The translations under genes were made by a program, and so were the position numbers. From NCBI RefSeq assembly GCF_003253745.1, contig NZ_MZXV01000080.1, positions 330,001-394,000 on the forward strand: a stretch of DNA of 64,000 bases, written 5' to 3'. The DNA is from Mesorhizobium kowhaii (GTDB taxonomy: Bacteria; Pseudomonadota; Alphaproteobacteria; Rhizobiales; Rhizobiaceae). Below the pieces are notes generated by a model that worked only from the letters and a program-made list of their open reading frames with translations, was not told the DNA's origin and searched no databases. Shown here piece after piece: positions 11,170 through 20,887 of the stretch (position 1 is its first letter; each line of letters starts with the position of its first letter).

Positions 11170-13440
11170 CTACAATGGAATCGAACGGTCGTCGGCAAAG
11201 GCCTGCAGCAGCGCCCGCATCGGCAGCCCCTGCGCCGGTGCCATCAGATTGTCCTCGAAAAACGCCTCCAACTCATCCAGCGGCAGTTCCGTCAGCATCG
11301 CCTTGACGGGGCCGATCGAGGCCGGCGACATCGAGATCGAGCGGAAACCAAGACCGATCAGCGCCATCGCCGAGATCGGCTTGCCGGCGAGTTCGCCACA
11401 CAGGGTCACAGGCGTGTGGTTGCGGACGCCGGCATCGGCGATCTGCTTCAGGACGCGCAGGAACGGCGCCGACAGCGTATCGAAGCGGTTGGCCAATTGC
11501 GTGTTGCCGCGGTCGACGGCCATGACGAACTGGAACAGATCGTTCGAACCGACCGAGACGAAGTCGACCGCTTTCATCAACTCGTCGAGCTGGAACAGAA
11601 GCGACGGCACTTCAAGCATCGCGCCCAGCTTGAGGCTCGTCGGCAGGTGATGGGCAAAGCGCGACAGATGCCTGACCTCGCGGTCAATGATCTCGCGCGC
11701 CTGCGCGATCTCGCCAAGCTCGGTCACCATCGGCAGCATCAGCTTCAATTCACGCCCGCCACTGGCCTTGAGCAAGGCGCGGATCTGGGTGCGCAGTAGC
11801 CCCGGCCGGTCAAGCGTCAGGCGGATCGCCCGCCAGCCGAGCGCCGGGTTCTCCTCCTGGATCGCACCCTTGAAATAGGGCAGCACCTTGTCGCCGCCGA
11901 TATCGATGGTGCGGAAGGTGACCGGCTTGCCGCGCGCCGCCTCGAGCACGTCGCGGTAAAGCTTTTCCTGGGCCTCGGCACGGGGAAATGTCGAGGCGAC
12001 CATGAACTGCAGTTCGGTGCGGAACAGGCCGATGCCGGCCGCGCCCGACTCGACAAGCTGCGGCAGGTCGACGGCAAGACCGGCGTTCATCAACAAATCG
12101 ACCTGGACACCATCCCTGGTCATCGACGGCTTTTTGCGTAGCTCGCGATAGACCTCTTGCCGGCGCGCCCGGAAACGCACCTTTTCGGCATAGGCGGCTT
12201 CGAGGTCGGGCTGCGGCCGCAAATGGATCACGCCCTCTTCGCCGTCGACGATGATGGCGTCGCCGTTTTCCGCCATGGAAACGGCGCCCTTCATCTGGCC
12301 GGCGACAGGAATGCCCATGGCGCGCGCGACGATGACGACGTGGCTGGTGGCAGCACCATCCTCGAGCACCAGCCCGCGCATCTTGTCGCGGGGATAGTCA
12401 AGCAGTTCGGCGGCGCCCATCGAGCGGGCGACGATGATGGCGTCCTTCGGCAGCGACGCGGCGACATCCTCTGGCCCGCGCCCCATCAGCTGGCGCAGCA
12501 GCCGGTTGGCGAGGTCGTCGAAATCGCTCATCCGCTCGCGCAGATAGGGATCGGTCATGTGCAGCATGCGGGCGCGCATGTCGCTCTGCACCTTTTCCAC
12601 CGCCGCTTCCGCCGTCAGGCCGTTGCGGATCGCCTCTTCCAGCCGGCGCACCCAGCCGCGATCGTTGGCGAACATGCGATAGGCTTCCAGAACCTGGCGA
12701 TGCTCGCCCTCGAAGGCGACGTCGCGGCGTTCCAGCATGTCGTCGATGGAGAGCCTGAGCGAGCCGAGCGAGGTCTCGAGCCGGCGGACCTCTTCCTCGC
12801 TGTCCTCGTTGAACAAATTGGTGACGACGATGCGCGGCTCGTGCAGCACGACATGGCCAAGCCCGACGCCGTCGTTGAAGGACAGGCCGGTGAAACTGAC
12901 CGGACGGCGCAGGTCGAGTTCGAGGCCGGGCCGCGTCAGCCGCGCCAGATCGCCGGTGGCGATCATCTCGGCGATGACCATCGCCGTGGTTTCCAGCGCC
13001 TCGACCTCGTCGTCGCGGTAGTGGCGCATGGTCTTGTTCTGGACGACCAGCACGCCCAGCGTGCGCCCTGCCCGCAGCACCGGCACGCCAAGGAAGGAGT
13101 TGTAGATCTCTTCCCCGGTCTCCGGCAGATAGGCGAAGGCCGGGTGTTCCTGGGCGTTGGAAAGGTTGAGCGGCCGCGCGCTGGCGGCGATCGTGCCGAC
13201 CAGGCCTTGCCCCAGCCGCAGTTGCGCCAGGTGGACGGCGTTCGGGTTCAAACCTTCGGTGGCGTAGAGTTCGAGCACCGAATCGGCGCGCAGCACGTAG
13301 AGCGAGCAGACTTCGGCGACCATGTTGGAGGCGATGTCGCGCACGATCCGGTCAAGCCGCTCCTGCGGCTCCAGCGGCTCCTGCATGAGCTCGCGGAGCC
13401 GTTTCAGCAAAACGCGCGGGCCACTGGCCTGATCACGCAT
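11170..13440 (-). CDS. ptsP: Phosphoenolpyruvate-protein phosphotransferase PtsP (EI-Ntr)
   Basis: A 756-residue enzyme I of the nitrogen PTS. It has an N-terminal GAF domain (about residues 15-160) that senses metabolites in other species, then the PEP-utiliser phosphohistidine domain with [20 protein letters not shown] (active His near residue 365), and a TIM-barrel PEP-binding domain with [12 protein letters not shown]. It passes phosphate from PEP to NPr. The start at 13440 ([15 protein letters not shown]) has GGAGAAG upstream; two in-frame ATGs further upstream lack this. The usual lysC-ptsP-prfA-prmC order is conserved. Confidence 0.96.
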   Translation of the reverse strand: MRDQASGPRVLLKRLRELMQEPLEPQERLDRIVRDIASNMVAEVCSLYVLRADSVLELYATEGLNPNAVHLAQLRLGQGLVGTIAASARPLNLSNAQEHPAFAYLPETGEEIYNSFLGVPVLRAGRTLGVLVVQNKTMRHYRDDEVEALETTAMVIAEMIATGDLARLTRPGLELDLRRPVSFTGLSFNDGVGLGHVVLHEPRIVVTNLFNEDSEEEVRRLETSLGSLRLSIDDMLERRDVAFEGEHRQVLEAYRMFANDRGWVRRLEEAIRNGLTAEAAVEKVQSDMRARMLHMTDPYLRERMSDFDDLANRLLRQLMGRGPEDVAASLPKDAIIVARSMGAAELLDYPRDKMRGLVLEDGAATSHVVIVARAMGIPVAGQMKGAVSMAENGDAIIVDGEEGVIHLRPQPDLEAAYAEKVRFRARRQEVYRELRKKPSMTRDGVQVDLLMNAGLAVDLPQLVESGAAGIGLFRTELQFMVASTFPRAEAQEKLYRDVLEAARGKPVTFRTIDIGGDKVLPYFKGAIQEENPALGWRAIRLTLDRPGLLRTQIRALLKASGGRELKLMLPMVTELGEIAQAREIIDREVRHLSRFAHHLPTSLKLGAMLEVPSLLFQLDELMKAVDFVSVGSNDLFQFVMAVDRGNTQLANRFDTLSAPFLRVLKQIADAGVRNHTPVTLCGELAGKPISAMALIGLGFRSISMSPASIGPVKAMLTELPLDELEAFFEDNLMAPAQGLPMRALLQAFADDRSIPL

Positions 13441-13523
13441 CGCGGCTTCTTCTCCAATGGGCATTTTGCCCGCCGCAGTTTCCACTGCGACCGGCGCACA
13501 CGCAACAACTCAAATCGTTCTCG

Positions 13524-14777
13524 CTACTGCTTATCCAGACCGTAGACGGAATGCAAAGTGCGAACCGCAAGTTCGGTGTACGGACCGTCGATCAGGATCG
13601 AAATCTTGATCTCGGAGGTCGTGATGGCGCGGATGTTGATCGAACGGTCGGCCAGCGCCTTGAAAGCGGTGGCGGCGACGCCGGCATGGCTCCTCATGCC
13701 GATGCCGATGACCGAAACCTTCGACATGCCGGCTTCCGATTGCACGACATCGTAGCCAATCGAGGCTTTCAGGCGCTCGAGCACTGCCAGCGCCTTGTCG
13801 ACATCGCCCGACGGCACGGTGAAGGTCATGTCGGTGAACTTGCCGTCCTCGGAAATGTTCTGGACGATCATGTCGACATTGATGTTGGCCTCGGCCAGCG
13901 GCCCGAAGATGCCGGCGGCGACGCCCGGCCGGTCGCCGACACGGCGCAGCGAAATCTGCGCTTCGTCCTTGGCATAGGCAATTCCGGTGACGACCTGCTG
14001 TTCCACGATCTCTTCCTCGTCGCAAATGAGCGTTCCGGGCGGATTGAGCAAATCCCCCATTCCGGGCGCATCGGGATCGTCGAAGGACGACCGCACGAAG
14101 GTACGCACCCTGTGCACCATGGCAAGCTCGACCGAACGCACCTGCAGAACCTTGGCGCCGAGCGAAGCCATTTCAAGCATTTCCTCGAACGAAATCTTGG
14201 CCAGCCGCCGCGCCTTGGGCTCGATGCGCGGATCGGTGGTGTAGACCCCGTCGACGTCGGTGTAGATGTCGCAACGATCGGCCTTGACCGCTGCTGCGAT
14301 GGCCACCGCACTGGTGTCGGAGCCGCCGCGGCCAAGCGTGGCGATGCGATTGTCCGGACCGATGCCCTGGAAGCCGGCGATCACCGCCACCTGGCCTTCG
14401 CCAAAACGCTTGATCAGGAAGGCGCCGTCAATGTCGAGGATGCGCGCCGCGCCGTGCGCGTTGTCAGTCTTGATCGGGATCTGCCAGCCCTGCCAGGAAC
14501 GCGCATGCACGCCCATGTTCTGCAGCGTGATTGCCAGAAGGCCGGCGGTGACCTGTTCGCCGGAAGCGACGACCGCGTCATATTCGCGTGCGTCGTGCAT
14601 CGGCGAGGCCTCGCGCGTCCAGCCAACCAGTTCATTGGTCTTGCCGGCCATCGCCGAGACGACCACCGCCACCTCATGGCCGGCGTCGACCTCGCGTTTG
14701 ACGTGACGCGCCACATTGCGGATGCGGGCGATGTCGGCGACGGAGGTTCCGCCGAATTTCATCACGATGCGCGCCAT
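13524..14777 (-). CDS. lysC: Aspartate kinase
   Basis: A 417-residue enzyme that phosphorylates aspartate, the first step toward lysine, threonine and methionine. The N-terminal KFGGTSV motif marks the amino-acid kinase domain, and two ACT domains follow for lysine/threonine feedback. The start at 14777 (MARIVMKFGG) is set by the family; the longer open frame upstream to 15053 has no family similarity. It heads the minus-strand block that continues into ptsP after an 83-bp gap. Confidence 0.97.
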   Translation of the reverse strand: MARIVMKFGGTSVADIARIRNVARHVKREVDAGHEVAVVVSAMAGKTNELVGWTREASPMHDAREYDAVVASGEQVTAGLLAITLQNMGVHARSWQGWQIPIKTDNAHGAARILDIDGAFLIKRFGEGQVAVIAGFQGIGPDNRIATLGRGGSDTSAVAIAAAVKADRCDIYTDVDGVYTTDPRIEPKARRLAKISFEEMLEMASLGAKVLQVRSVELAMVHRVRTFVRSSFDDPDAPGMGDLLNPPGTLICDEEEIVEQQVVTGIAYAKDEAQISLRRVGDRPGVAAGIFGPLAEANINVDMIVQNISEDGKFTDMTFTVPSGDVDKALAVLERLKASIGYDVVQSEAGMSKVSVIGIGMRSHAGVAATAFKALADRSINIRAITTSEIKISILIDGPYTELAVRTLHSVYGLDKQ

Positions 14778-15017
14778 GGAAGCGAAATGCCTTTGACTGA
14801 AGCCGGACCCCAGCCCTGAAAGCGGAATCCCGAAAAACGGAAGGATACGTCCGGCTGACGCCGGCCGCTGAATGCGCGGCCTCCTTAGCCAAATGATGAA
14901 GCTTTCGCAAGGCTGGCGGCGGATTGCCGACTTCAAGAAGACGGCATATTGCGTTCCGCCCCGCCGCCGCTTACGAAAAGCTGCCCGCGGGGAATTCCAT
15001 TTGGTTCGGCATAACAG

Positions 15018-16883
15018 ATGATTGCTCGTCTTCGACGCGCCACGCGATGGCAATCGCTCCCGCTTTTCATGGGCTTCGCAATGTTGGCGCTGATCGTCGG
15101 CACGCGCGCCATGCTGGTCGAGGGCCAGAGGGCCAATCGTGCCGCCGCGCGTGAGACAATCGAGTATCAGGAACTGCTTTCCGGGCTGCTTTCATTGCCG
15201 CAGGATGCCGAGAGCGGCCAGCGCGGCTATCTGCTGACCGGCGAGAAATCCTACCTCGAACCTTATCGGAAGGCCGTCGAGGCAATCCCCGGGCAACTCG
15301 CCCGCATCGACACCATGACAGCCTCTGACGACCAGCTCGCTCCGCAAGTCAGTCACATCAAGGACGCGCTTTCGCAAAAGCAGGCTGAGCTGGCCGAAAC
15401 GATCGTCCTCTACGACAGAGGTGACGCGGTCAAAGCGCTGGAGCTGGTCCGCAGCGGCCAGGGCAAGGCCGCCATGGACGAGGTCCGGGCCAGTATGGAT
15501 ACGATCCGGCGCATCGGCGCCGCCGCCGTTGCCAAGCGCGACGAGCATACAGACCAGGTGGAGGCCTGGCTGCGCATCGGCTCGCTGGCGGCACTGCTGG
15601 CGATCTTTCTGCTTGGTACCTACACCATCCGCGAATCCCGGCGCCGCTTCCGTGAGGTGGCCGTCGCCCAGGATGAGCTGACGCGCAAGAACATCGCGCT
15701 CGGCAATGAGATCCAGACGCGCGAAAATGCTGAATCCCAGATCCGCCAGATGCAGAAGATGGAGGCGGTCGGTCAGCTGACAGGCGGCATCGCCCACGAC
15801 TTCAACAACATGCTGGCGGTGATCATCAGCGCCATGAACCTTGCCCAGCGCAAGCTGGAGCGCGGCGAGCACGACATCGCAAAATTCATCGAAGCGGCGA
15901 TCGACGCGGCAAACCGGGCGGCAAATCTGACGGCCAGGCTGCTCGCTTTCTCGCGCCAGCAGCCGCTGGCGCCCCAGATCGTCGACACCAATCGCCTGCT
16001 GACCGGAATGTCCGACCTGCTTCGGCGGGCGCTCGGCGAATCCATCCGCATCGAAACAGTGCTGGCGGGAGGCTTGTGGAAAACCCATGCCGACCCGAGC
16101 CAGATCGAGAACGCCATTCTCAACCTTGCTGTCAATGCGCGCGACGCCATGGGCGACGACGGCAAGCTGACCATCGAGACCGCCAACAGCCATCTCGACG
16201 ACAGCTACGCCGGCACCCATGCCGAGGTCACGGCCGGCCAGTATGTGATGATCGCCGTCAGCGACACCGGCTCGGGCATGGTCCCCGACACTATAGCCAA
16301 GGCCTTCGAGCCCTTTTTCACCACCAAGCCGGTCAACAAGGGCACGGGACTAGGGCTGAGCCAGGTGTACGGCTTCGTCAAACAGTCGGGCGGCCACGTC
16401 AAGATCTATTCCGAGCCCGGCGAAGGCACGACCATCAAGATCTATTTGCCGCGATTCTTCGGACCGGAGGAGGTTGCCATGCCCACGGGGCGAGGCGACA
16501 ACCCCGCGGCTCCGGTCACCGAAACCATCCTCGTCGTCGAGGACGATGCTCGCGTGCGCGCTTCAACCACGGACGCCATACGCGAACTCGGCTACACCGT
16601 CATCCATGTCGGCAGCGGCCAGGAAGCCTTGCAGGCGCTGGCGGAAAACCCCGGCATCGCCCTTCTGTTCACCGATATCGTCATGCCGGTGATGAACGGC
16701 CGCAAGCTGGCGGAAGAGGCGGTCGCCCGCATGCCGCAGCTCAAGGTGATCTTCACCACCGGCTTCACCAGGAACGCCGTCGTCCACAACGGCGTGCTCG
16801 ATCACGACGTGCACTTCCTGGCCAAGCCTTTCACCATCGAGCAGCTGGCGGCGAAACTGCGCGACGTGCTGGACATGAAGTAG
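15018..16883 (+). CDS. CHASE3 hybrid sensor histidine kinase with receiver domain
   Basis: A 621-residue membrane kinase. TM1 lies at about residues 12-32. A CHASE3 sensor follows (about 45-180; AESGQRGYLLTGEKSYLEPY), then TM2 (about 190-210), a short coiled coil, HisKA with H-box GGIAHDFNN (His near 258), a HATPase domain (NLAVNARDAM, then GTGLGLSQVYGF), and a C-terminal REC domain with VVEDD and FTDIVMP (phospho-Asp near 553). This is the FixL-like/HWE-independent hybrid layout common in rhizobia. No dedicated response regulator is adjacent. No strong ribosome site precedes ATG 15018. The signal is unknown. Confidence 0.93.
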   Translation: MIARLRRATRWQSLPLFMGFAMLALIVGTRAMLVEGQRANRAAARETIEYQELLSGLLSLPQDAESGQRGYLLTGEKSYLEPYRKAVEAIPGQLARIDTMTASDDQLAPQVSHIKDALSQKQAELAETIVLYDRGDAVKALELVRSGQGKAAMDEVRASMDTIRRIGAAAVAKRDEHTDQVEAWLRIGSLAALLAIFLLGTYTIRESRRRFREVAVAQDELTRKNIALGNEIQTRENAESQIRQMQKMEAVGQLTGGIAHDFNNMLAVIISAMNLAQRKLERGEHDIAKFIEAAIDAANRAANLTARLLAFSRQQPLAPQIVDTNRLLTGMSDLLRRALGESIRIETVLAGGLWKTHADPSQIENAILNLAVNARDAMGDDGKLTIETANSHLDDSYAGTHAEVTAGQYVMIAVSDTGSGMVPDTIAKAFEPFFTTKPVNKGTGLGLSQVYGFVKQSGGHVKIYSEPGEGTTIKIYLPRFFGPEEVAMPTGRGDNPAAPVTETILVVEDDARVRASTTDAIRELGYTVIHVGSGQEALQALAENPGIALLFTDIVMPVMNGRKLAEEAVARMPQLKVIFTTGFTRNAVVHNGVLDHDVHFLAKPFTIEQLAAKLRDVLDMK

Positions 16884-16973
16884 CCCGGCCGGGAATGATC
16901 TTGTCGTGAAGCTTTCGCAGGGCTGCCTATGATTGGAGTTCCCGATCTGGCCGGGCTGCGACAGCGGGACGCC

Positions 16974-17156
16974 GGACCTCACCTGGTTGAGGACGAGATC
17001 GCCGGCTTCATGGCCGAACGTGTCATTGAACTGCTTGAAATGATCGACATCGAGCATGATCATTGCCAGAGGCTGTTCGGAACGCTCCATGCGCCTCAGT
17101 TCGCGACTGCTTGTTTCCTCCAGATAGCCGCGGTTGCCAGACCAATTGTGTTTCAC
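16974..17156 (-). pseudogene. Remnant of a GGDEF (diguanylate cyclase) domain
   Basis: About 60 residues on the minus strand match the start of a GGDEF domain: NRGYLEE, RELRRMERSEQPLAMIMLDV, then DHFKQFNDTFGHEAGD. The GGDEF signature itself, the rest of the domain and the N-terminal part of any parent protein are missing, and the frame then runs into unrelated residues. It reads as a deletion remnant between the hybrid kinase and ubiG. Confidence 0.7.
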
Positions 17157-17255
17157 CCGCAGCGCTCGGCAACTGACATGCCCTGACAGAGCGATCGTTC
17201 TGTCGGCAGAGGAAAATGCTGCCTTGACATTCGCTGCCTCACGCCCGACTTCCTA

Positions 17256-17355
17256 GCGCATGACCCCGAAATCGATTTCGATTTCGGAAAGGATCATGCG
17301 CAGAATCAAAGTGCTACAGCGTCCTTTGCGCATCCAAGGACGCGCGGCGCTGTAG
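17256..17355. repeat. Rhizobial palindromic mosaic element upstream of ubiG
   Basis: There are two modules. The first runs from GCGCATGA (17256) to TCATGCGC (ends 17301) with AATCGATTTCGATTT inside. The second has arms CTACAGCG (17314-17321) and CGCTGTAG (17348-17355) and an inner GTCC/GGAC pair. It resembles the elements at 2278 and 18853 in size and layout. It ends 18 bp before the ubiG start. Confidence 0.7.
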
Positions 17356-17373
17356 TGTCGAGGAGACCAACCG

Positions 17374-18123
17374 ATGCCAGAGCCCCGACGATCGACGATC
17401 GATGCCGGAGAAGTGGAACGCTTTTCCGCTCTTGCCGCCGAATGGTGGAATCCGAACGGCAAGTTTCGCCCGCTGCACAAGTTCAATCCGGTTCGGCTCT
17501 CCTATATCCGCGACCAGATAGCGACGCGCTTCGGCCGTGACCCGCGCGCCGCACGGCCTTTCGAGGGTCTGCGCATCCTCGACATCGGCTGCGGCGGCGG
17601 GCTTTTGTGCGAGCCGATGGCGCGGCTTGGCGCCGAAGTGGTGGGAGCGGATGCCTCCGAAACGAACATCGAAGTGGCCAAGCTGCACGCGGCCGAGGGC
17701 AATGTGAGCGTCGACTATCGCGCCACGACCGCCGAGGATCTGGCCGACGCCGGTGAGAAATTCGACGTCATTCTCAACATGGAAGTGGTCGAGCATGTCG
17801 CCGACATCGACCTGTTCGTCGCCAAATGCGGCGAGATGGTTCGGCCCGGCGGCATCATGTTCGTGGCCACCATCAACCGCACGCTGAAGGCTCTCGGCCT
17901 GGCCATCATCGGCGCTGAATATGTGCTGCGCTGGCTGCCGCGCGGCACCCACCAGTTCGGCAAGCTGGTGCGCCCAGAAGAACTCGAAAAGGCGCTCGGC
18001 GGCGCCGGCCTGAGCATCATCGACCGCACCGGCGTCACCTACAATCCGCTTGCCGACCGCTGGGCACGCTCCAAGGACATGGACGTCAACTACATGGTGC
18101 TGGCGGAAAAGGGCTCGGTCTGA
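17374..18123 (+). CDS. ubiG: Ubiquinone biosynthesis O-methyltransferase
   Basis: A 249-residue SAM-dependent enzyme that catalyses both O-methylations in ubiquinone synthesis. It shows the family N-terminus ([23 protein letters not shown]), SAM motif [17 protein letters not shown], and the conserved HVADIDLFV and NPLADRW segments. Ribosome site GAGGAG lies upstream of ATG 17374. It is oriented opposite to the lysC block, an arrangement common in rhizobia. Confidence 0.96.
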   Translation: MPEPRRSTIDAGEVERFSALAAEWWNPNGKFRPLHKFNPVRLSYIRDQIATRFGRDPRAARPFEGLRILDIGCGGGLLCEPMARLGAEVVGADASETNIEVAKLHAAEGNVSVDYRATTAEDLADAGEKFDVILNMEVVEHVADIDLFVAKCGEMVRPGGIMFVATINRTLKALGLAIIGAEYVLRWLPRGTHQFGKLVRPEELEKALGGAGLSIIDRTGVTYNPLADRWARSKDMDVNYMVLAEKGSV

Positions 18124-18158
18124 CCCACCGCACTTTTTTTCTGAAATTTGCTCCCGGT

Positions 18159-18320
18159 GTGTTGAGATTCAGGTCAGGCCGAGCCGGAGTCGAAGACGGG
18201 CGCGAAGCGACCAAACTAGATGGGTTCCGAGAACCGGAGCGGAGCGTACTTTTGGGTACGTGAGCACCGGAAGCGCAGGAACTCACCGTTTGCGGGCCGG
18301 CATCACCTGAATATCAACAC
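18159..18320. repeat. 162-bp structured intergenic element
   Basis: It is bounded by imperfect 15-bp inverted repeats, GTGTTGAGATTCAGG (18159-18173) and CCTGAATATCAACAC (18306-18320), with one mismatch. Inside are smaller hairpins, including GGTTC/GAACC and a GCGTAC/GTACGT pair. It sits between the convergent ubiG and flavin reductase genes and abuts the latter's stop codon. It could be a dispersed repeat or a structured RNA. Confidence 0.6.
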
Positions 18321-18323
18321 ATC

Positions 18324-18839
18324 CTAGGCGTCGAGCGGCCTGTAGCCGCCCCGCCAGTAGATCAGCGCCTGGCCGGCATCGCGAGTGTGCACGGCCGCGA
18401 CCGAGCCGATGACGATGGAATGCGTGCCGCGATCGATCATCTCGTCGAGGCTGCAGTCGAAGGCCACCACCGCATCCGACAGCAATGACGCTCCGGTCTT
18501 CAGCGTCATCCATTCGGCGCCCTCGTAGCGGTCCTTGCCCTTGATGCCGCCAAAGCCGGAGAACCGCTCGGCCACGCGCTGATGCTGGGGCCCGAGCGAA
18601 TTGACACCGAAATGCCGGTAGTGTTCGATTAGCGGCCAGGTCGACGATGACCGGTTGACGCAAGCGATCACCTTGGGTGGCTCGGCCGACAACGATACGA
18701 CCGAAATGACCACCAGGCCGGAGCGATCCTCGCCGACGCCGGCAGTGATGACGCTGACATTGCCGACGATCAACCGCATCGCGGCTCGAAAATCGGCGAC
18801 ATCGACGGGAGTTCCCCCCGGAACCTTTGCTTCAGTCAT
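18324..18839 (-). CDS. Flavin reductase family protein
   Basis: A 171-residue protein of the flavin-reductase-like (split-barrel FMN-binding) family. The pattern is FRAAMRLIVGNVSVITAG, then GLVVISVVSLSAEPPKVIACVN and HFGVNSL. Members reduce FMN or FAD with NAD(P)H for a partner monooxygenase, or bind FMN directly. No partner monooxygenase is adjacent. The start at 18839 has GGGAG upstream; the longer open frame to 19052 reads through a repeat. This is a second flavin-reductase type, distinct from the MsuE-like one at 46270. Confidence 0.88.
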   Translation of the reverse strand: MTEAKVPGGTPVDVADFRAAMRLIVGNVSVITAGVGEDRSGLVVISVVSLSAEPPKVIACVNRSSSTWPLIEHYRHFGVNSLGPQHQRVAERFSGFGGIKGKDRYEGAEWMTLKTGASLLSDAVVAFDCSLDEMIDRGTHSIVIGSVAAVHTRDAGQALIYWRGGYRPLDA

Positions 18840-18852
18840 GGGCCGGCTCCCG

Positions 18853-18900
18853 GAGCGTGATCTCGAAAAATGGAAACGGTTTTCGGAAAAGATCATGCTC
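18853..18900. repeat. Rhizobial palindromic element
   Basis: Near-perfect inverted arms GAGCGTGATC (18853-18862) and GATCATGCTC (18891-18900) with one mismatch, around an A/T- and C/G-alternating core (TTTTCGGAAAAG). It is related in form to the element at 17256. It lies just upstream of the flavin reductase start. Confidence 0.65.
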
Positions 18901-18949
18901 GAACAGGAAGATAAAGATAATCCAGATACAAATTCAGGTGAAATCCGTT

Positions 18950-19876
18950 CTAAGCGGCCGACTGCACGGCCGCCGGTACGGTGCTGACGCCTTTGCTTTG
19001 TGCCTTGGTGGTGATGAACACGCCGGCGGTGATGATGACCGCGCCAGCCCAAGTCAGCAGCTGATAGTGTTCGCCAAGGAAGACCGTGCCGGCAAATAGC
19101 CCGACCGCCGCCGCCACATAGCCAATCTGGCTGAGATAGACGGGGCCGCCGACCGCCTGCAGTCGGAAGAAGAAGGCGAACATCGCCGACGCCGACGCAG
19201 CCTGCGCGACGACGATCAGGGGCACGCCGCCGAGTGGAACGAAAGCCCTATCGCCGAACAGAGCGAGAATGCCGACTAACAGCATCGCCGCCGACGCCAG
19301 GTGGCTGCCGACGGCAAGCTCGATCGGGCCGGTGCCTTCCGGCCAGTCCACCGTGCGGTAGATATTGCCGGCGGCAAGGCTGACCGGGATGAGCAGCCCC
19401 ATCACCACCCAGAACAAATCGGCGGGCTGGCCGGCCTCGCCGCGTGTAATCGCGACCATGACGGCGCCGACGAAGCCGACGGCGATGCCGACAACGCCCA
19501 GCATATTTGGACGGCGCACACGCAGCAGGATCGAGAACACCAGCGTGATGACAGGCGACAGCGTGAACATGATGCCGGTGTAACCGGCGCCAAGATGCGG
19601 GATGGCCGAGAACATCAGGAGATTGGGGACGGCATAGGACACCGCCGCGGTAACGAAGAAATAGCGCAATTTGTGCGGAGTAAGCCGGACACGCTGGCCG
19701 CGCAGCAGCAAGGCGCACAGCAGCACGCCGCCGGCGCCAAGCGAGATGACGAAGGCCCAGACCATGGCCGGAACGCCGACCGCCGTGGCGATCTTGCCGA
19801 ACGGCAGCGTTAGGCCGAGCAGGCCGCCGGTGACGACCAGCAGGCCGAGCGCCGAATCCCAGAGAAATTTCATCAT
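18950..19876 (-). CDS. EamA/DMT-family transporter
   Basis: A 308-residue membrane protein with about ten helices in two EamA repeats, as in drug/metabolite exporters; the C-terminal repeat includes GPVYLSQIGYVAAAVGLFAG. The start is taken at 19876 (ATG ATG). The much longer open frame upstream runs antisense through the MarR gene and is not real. It is divergent from a MarR regulator 53 bp away, which probably controls it. The substrate is unknown. Confidence 0.88.
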   Translation of the reverse strand: MMKFLWDSALGLLVVTGGLLGLTLPFGKIATAVGVPAMVWAFVISLGAGGVLLCALLLRGQRVRLTPHKLRYFFVTAAVSYAVPNLLMFSAIPHLGAGYTGIMFTLSPVITLVFSILLRVRRPNMLGVVGIAVGFVGAVMVAITRGEAGQPADLFWVVMGLLIPVSLAAGNIYRTVDWPEGTGPIELAVGSHLASAAMLLVGILALFGDRAFVPLGGVPLIVVAQAASASAMFAFFFRLQAVGGPVYLSQIGYVAAAVGLFAGTVFLGEHYQLLTWAGAVIITAGVFITTKAQSKGVSTVPAAVQSAA

Positions 19877-19929
19877 CGAGCCCTGTCGTGCGCGGCCCCT
19901 TGGCCAGCATTGCATCTTGGGGTAAGATA

Positions 19930-20457
19930 ATGGAAAGATTCTTAACGTCAAGATACATGATGGTGAGACAGTTGGATAGGGCAGCAAGAGCGATCGAGCA
20001 ATGGAAACGGGAGCGGCCGGATCTGGATGTCTCGCCGATGGCCGTGCTTGGGCGGTTGAACGAGGCCGCCTCGCTGATCGCCCGCGAGCGCCTCGCTCCG
20101 CTCTTTGCCCGCTTCGGGCTGCAGTCCGGGGAATTCGACGTGCTGGCGACGCTGCGCCGCTCGGGATCACCCTACGCGCTGACGCCGACCGCTCTCTACG
20201 AAGCGACAATGGTGACATCGGGCGCCATGACAAACCGGCTCGACCGGCTCGAAACGTCCGGATTGATCCTGCGCGGGCCGCACCCCAACGATCGGCGAGG
20301 CATTGTCGTGCGGCTGACCGAAAAGGGTCTCGCGCTGATCGACGAAGCCGTTAGCGCCCACGTTGCCAACGAGCACGAGATCCTCGCGGGCCTGACGCCG
20401 GCGGAACGGGAAACGCTGTCTCGACTGCTTGAGAAATTGATCGGTAGCGTGAGGTAA
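19930..20457 (+). CDS. MarR family transcriptional regulator
   Basis: A 175-residue winged-helix regulator. Its core is FGLQSGEFDVLATLRRSG, the recognition region MVTSGAMTNRLDRLETSGLI, and the wing PNDRRGIVVRLTEKG. ATG 19930 follows GGGGTAAG. However, a palindrome that looks like its own operator (19940-19953) lies just inside this start, so ATG 19957 or 19960 may be the true one. It likely represses itself and the divergent EamA transporter. Confidence 0.9.
   Translation: MERFLTSRYMMVRQLDRAARAIEQWKRERPDLDVSPMAVLGRLNEAASLIARERLAPLFARFGLQSGEFDVLATLRRSGSPYALTPTALYEATMVTSGAMTNRLDRLETSGLILRGPHPNDRRGIVVRLTEKGLALIDEAVSAHVANEHEILAGLTPAERETLSRLLEKLIGSVR
19940..19953. promoter_or_regulatory. Candidate MarR operator
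   Basis: TCTTAACGTCAAGA is a 14-bp palindrome with a single mismatched pair, of the CTTGACGTCAAG kind bound by many MarR proteins. It lies in the 19877-19960 divergent control region. Confidence 0.45.
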
Positions 20458-20461
20458 CCAG

Positions 20462-20887
20462 TCAGTTGCGGTCGTCCGGAAACACCGGGATCGGCATGAA
20501 CTCGACGCCGTCCTCCGCCAGGCTCTTGGCCTCGTCCAGCGTCGCCTCGCCATAGATGCCGCGCGCATCGCTTTCGCCGAAATGGATCTTGCGGGCTTCC
20601 TCGGCAAACTTGTCGCCGACATAGTCGGCATTCTCGCGCACTTTCTCGGCCATCGCCTTGAGCTGCGCCAGGGCCTGCTTCTGCGCCTCGCCCATGGCGA
20701 GCGCTATCGTTTCCTGCTTGCGAGCCGTGGAGACGGCGGGCGCCATCAGGGCTTTCTGCACCTTGTGCGAGCCACAGGTCGGGCAATCGACAAAGCCGCG
20801 CTTCTTCTGGATGTCGAAATCGTCGTTGCTACGAAACCAGCCCTCGAATTCGTGCTCATGCTCGCAAATCAGGGCAAAGCGGATCAA
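20462..20887 (-). CDS. DUF1178 family protein
   Basis: A 141-residue protein whose pattern matches DUF1178: MIRFALICEHEHEFEGWF, then a CPTCGS zinc-knuckle-like pair. Function is unknown. The start is TTG at 20887, overlapping the nitrilase TGA as TTGA, with AGGGGTG upstream. No in-frame ATG gives the conserved N-terminus, so the rare start is favoured. It is the last gene of the grxC-nitrilase-DUF1178 run. Confidence 0.9.
   Translation of the reverse strand: MIRFALICEHEHEFEGWFRSNDDFDIQKKRGFVDCPTCGSHKVQKALMAPAVSTARKQETIALAMGEAQKQALAQLKAMAEKVRENADYVGDKFAEEARKIHFGESDARGIYGEATLDEAKSLAEDGVEFMPIPVFPDDRN

Noticed and set aside
12157-13545. A 462-aa plus-strand frame opposite ptsP
   Set aside because: A shadow with no family pattern; ptsP on the other strand is certain.
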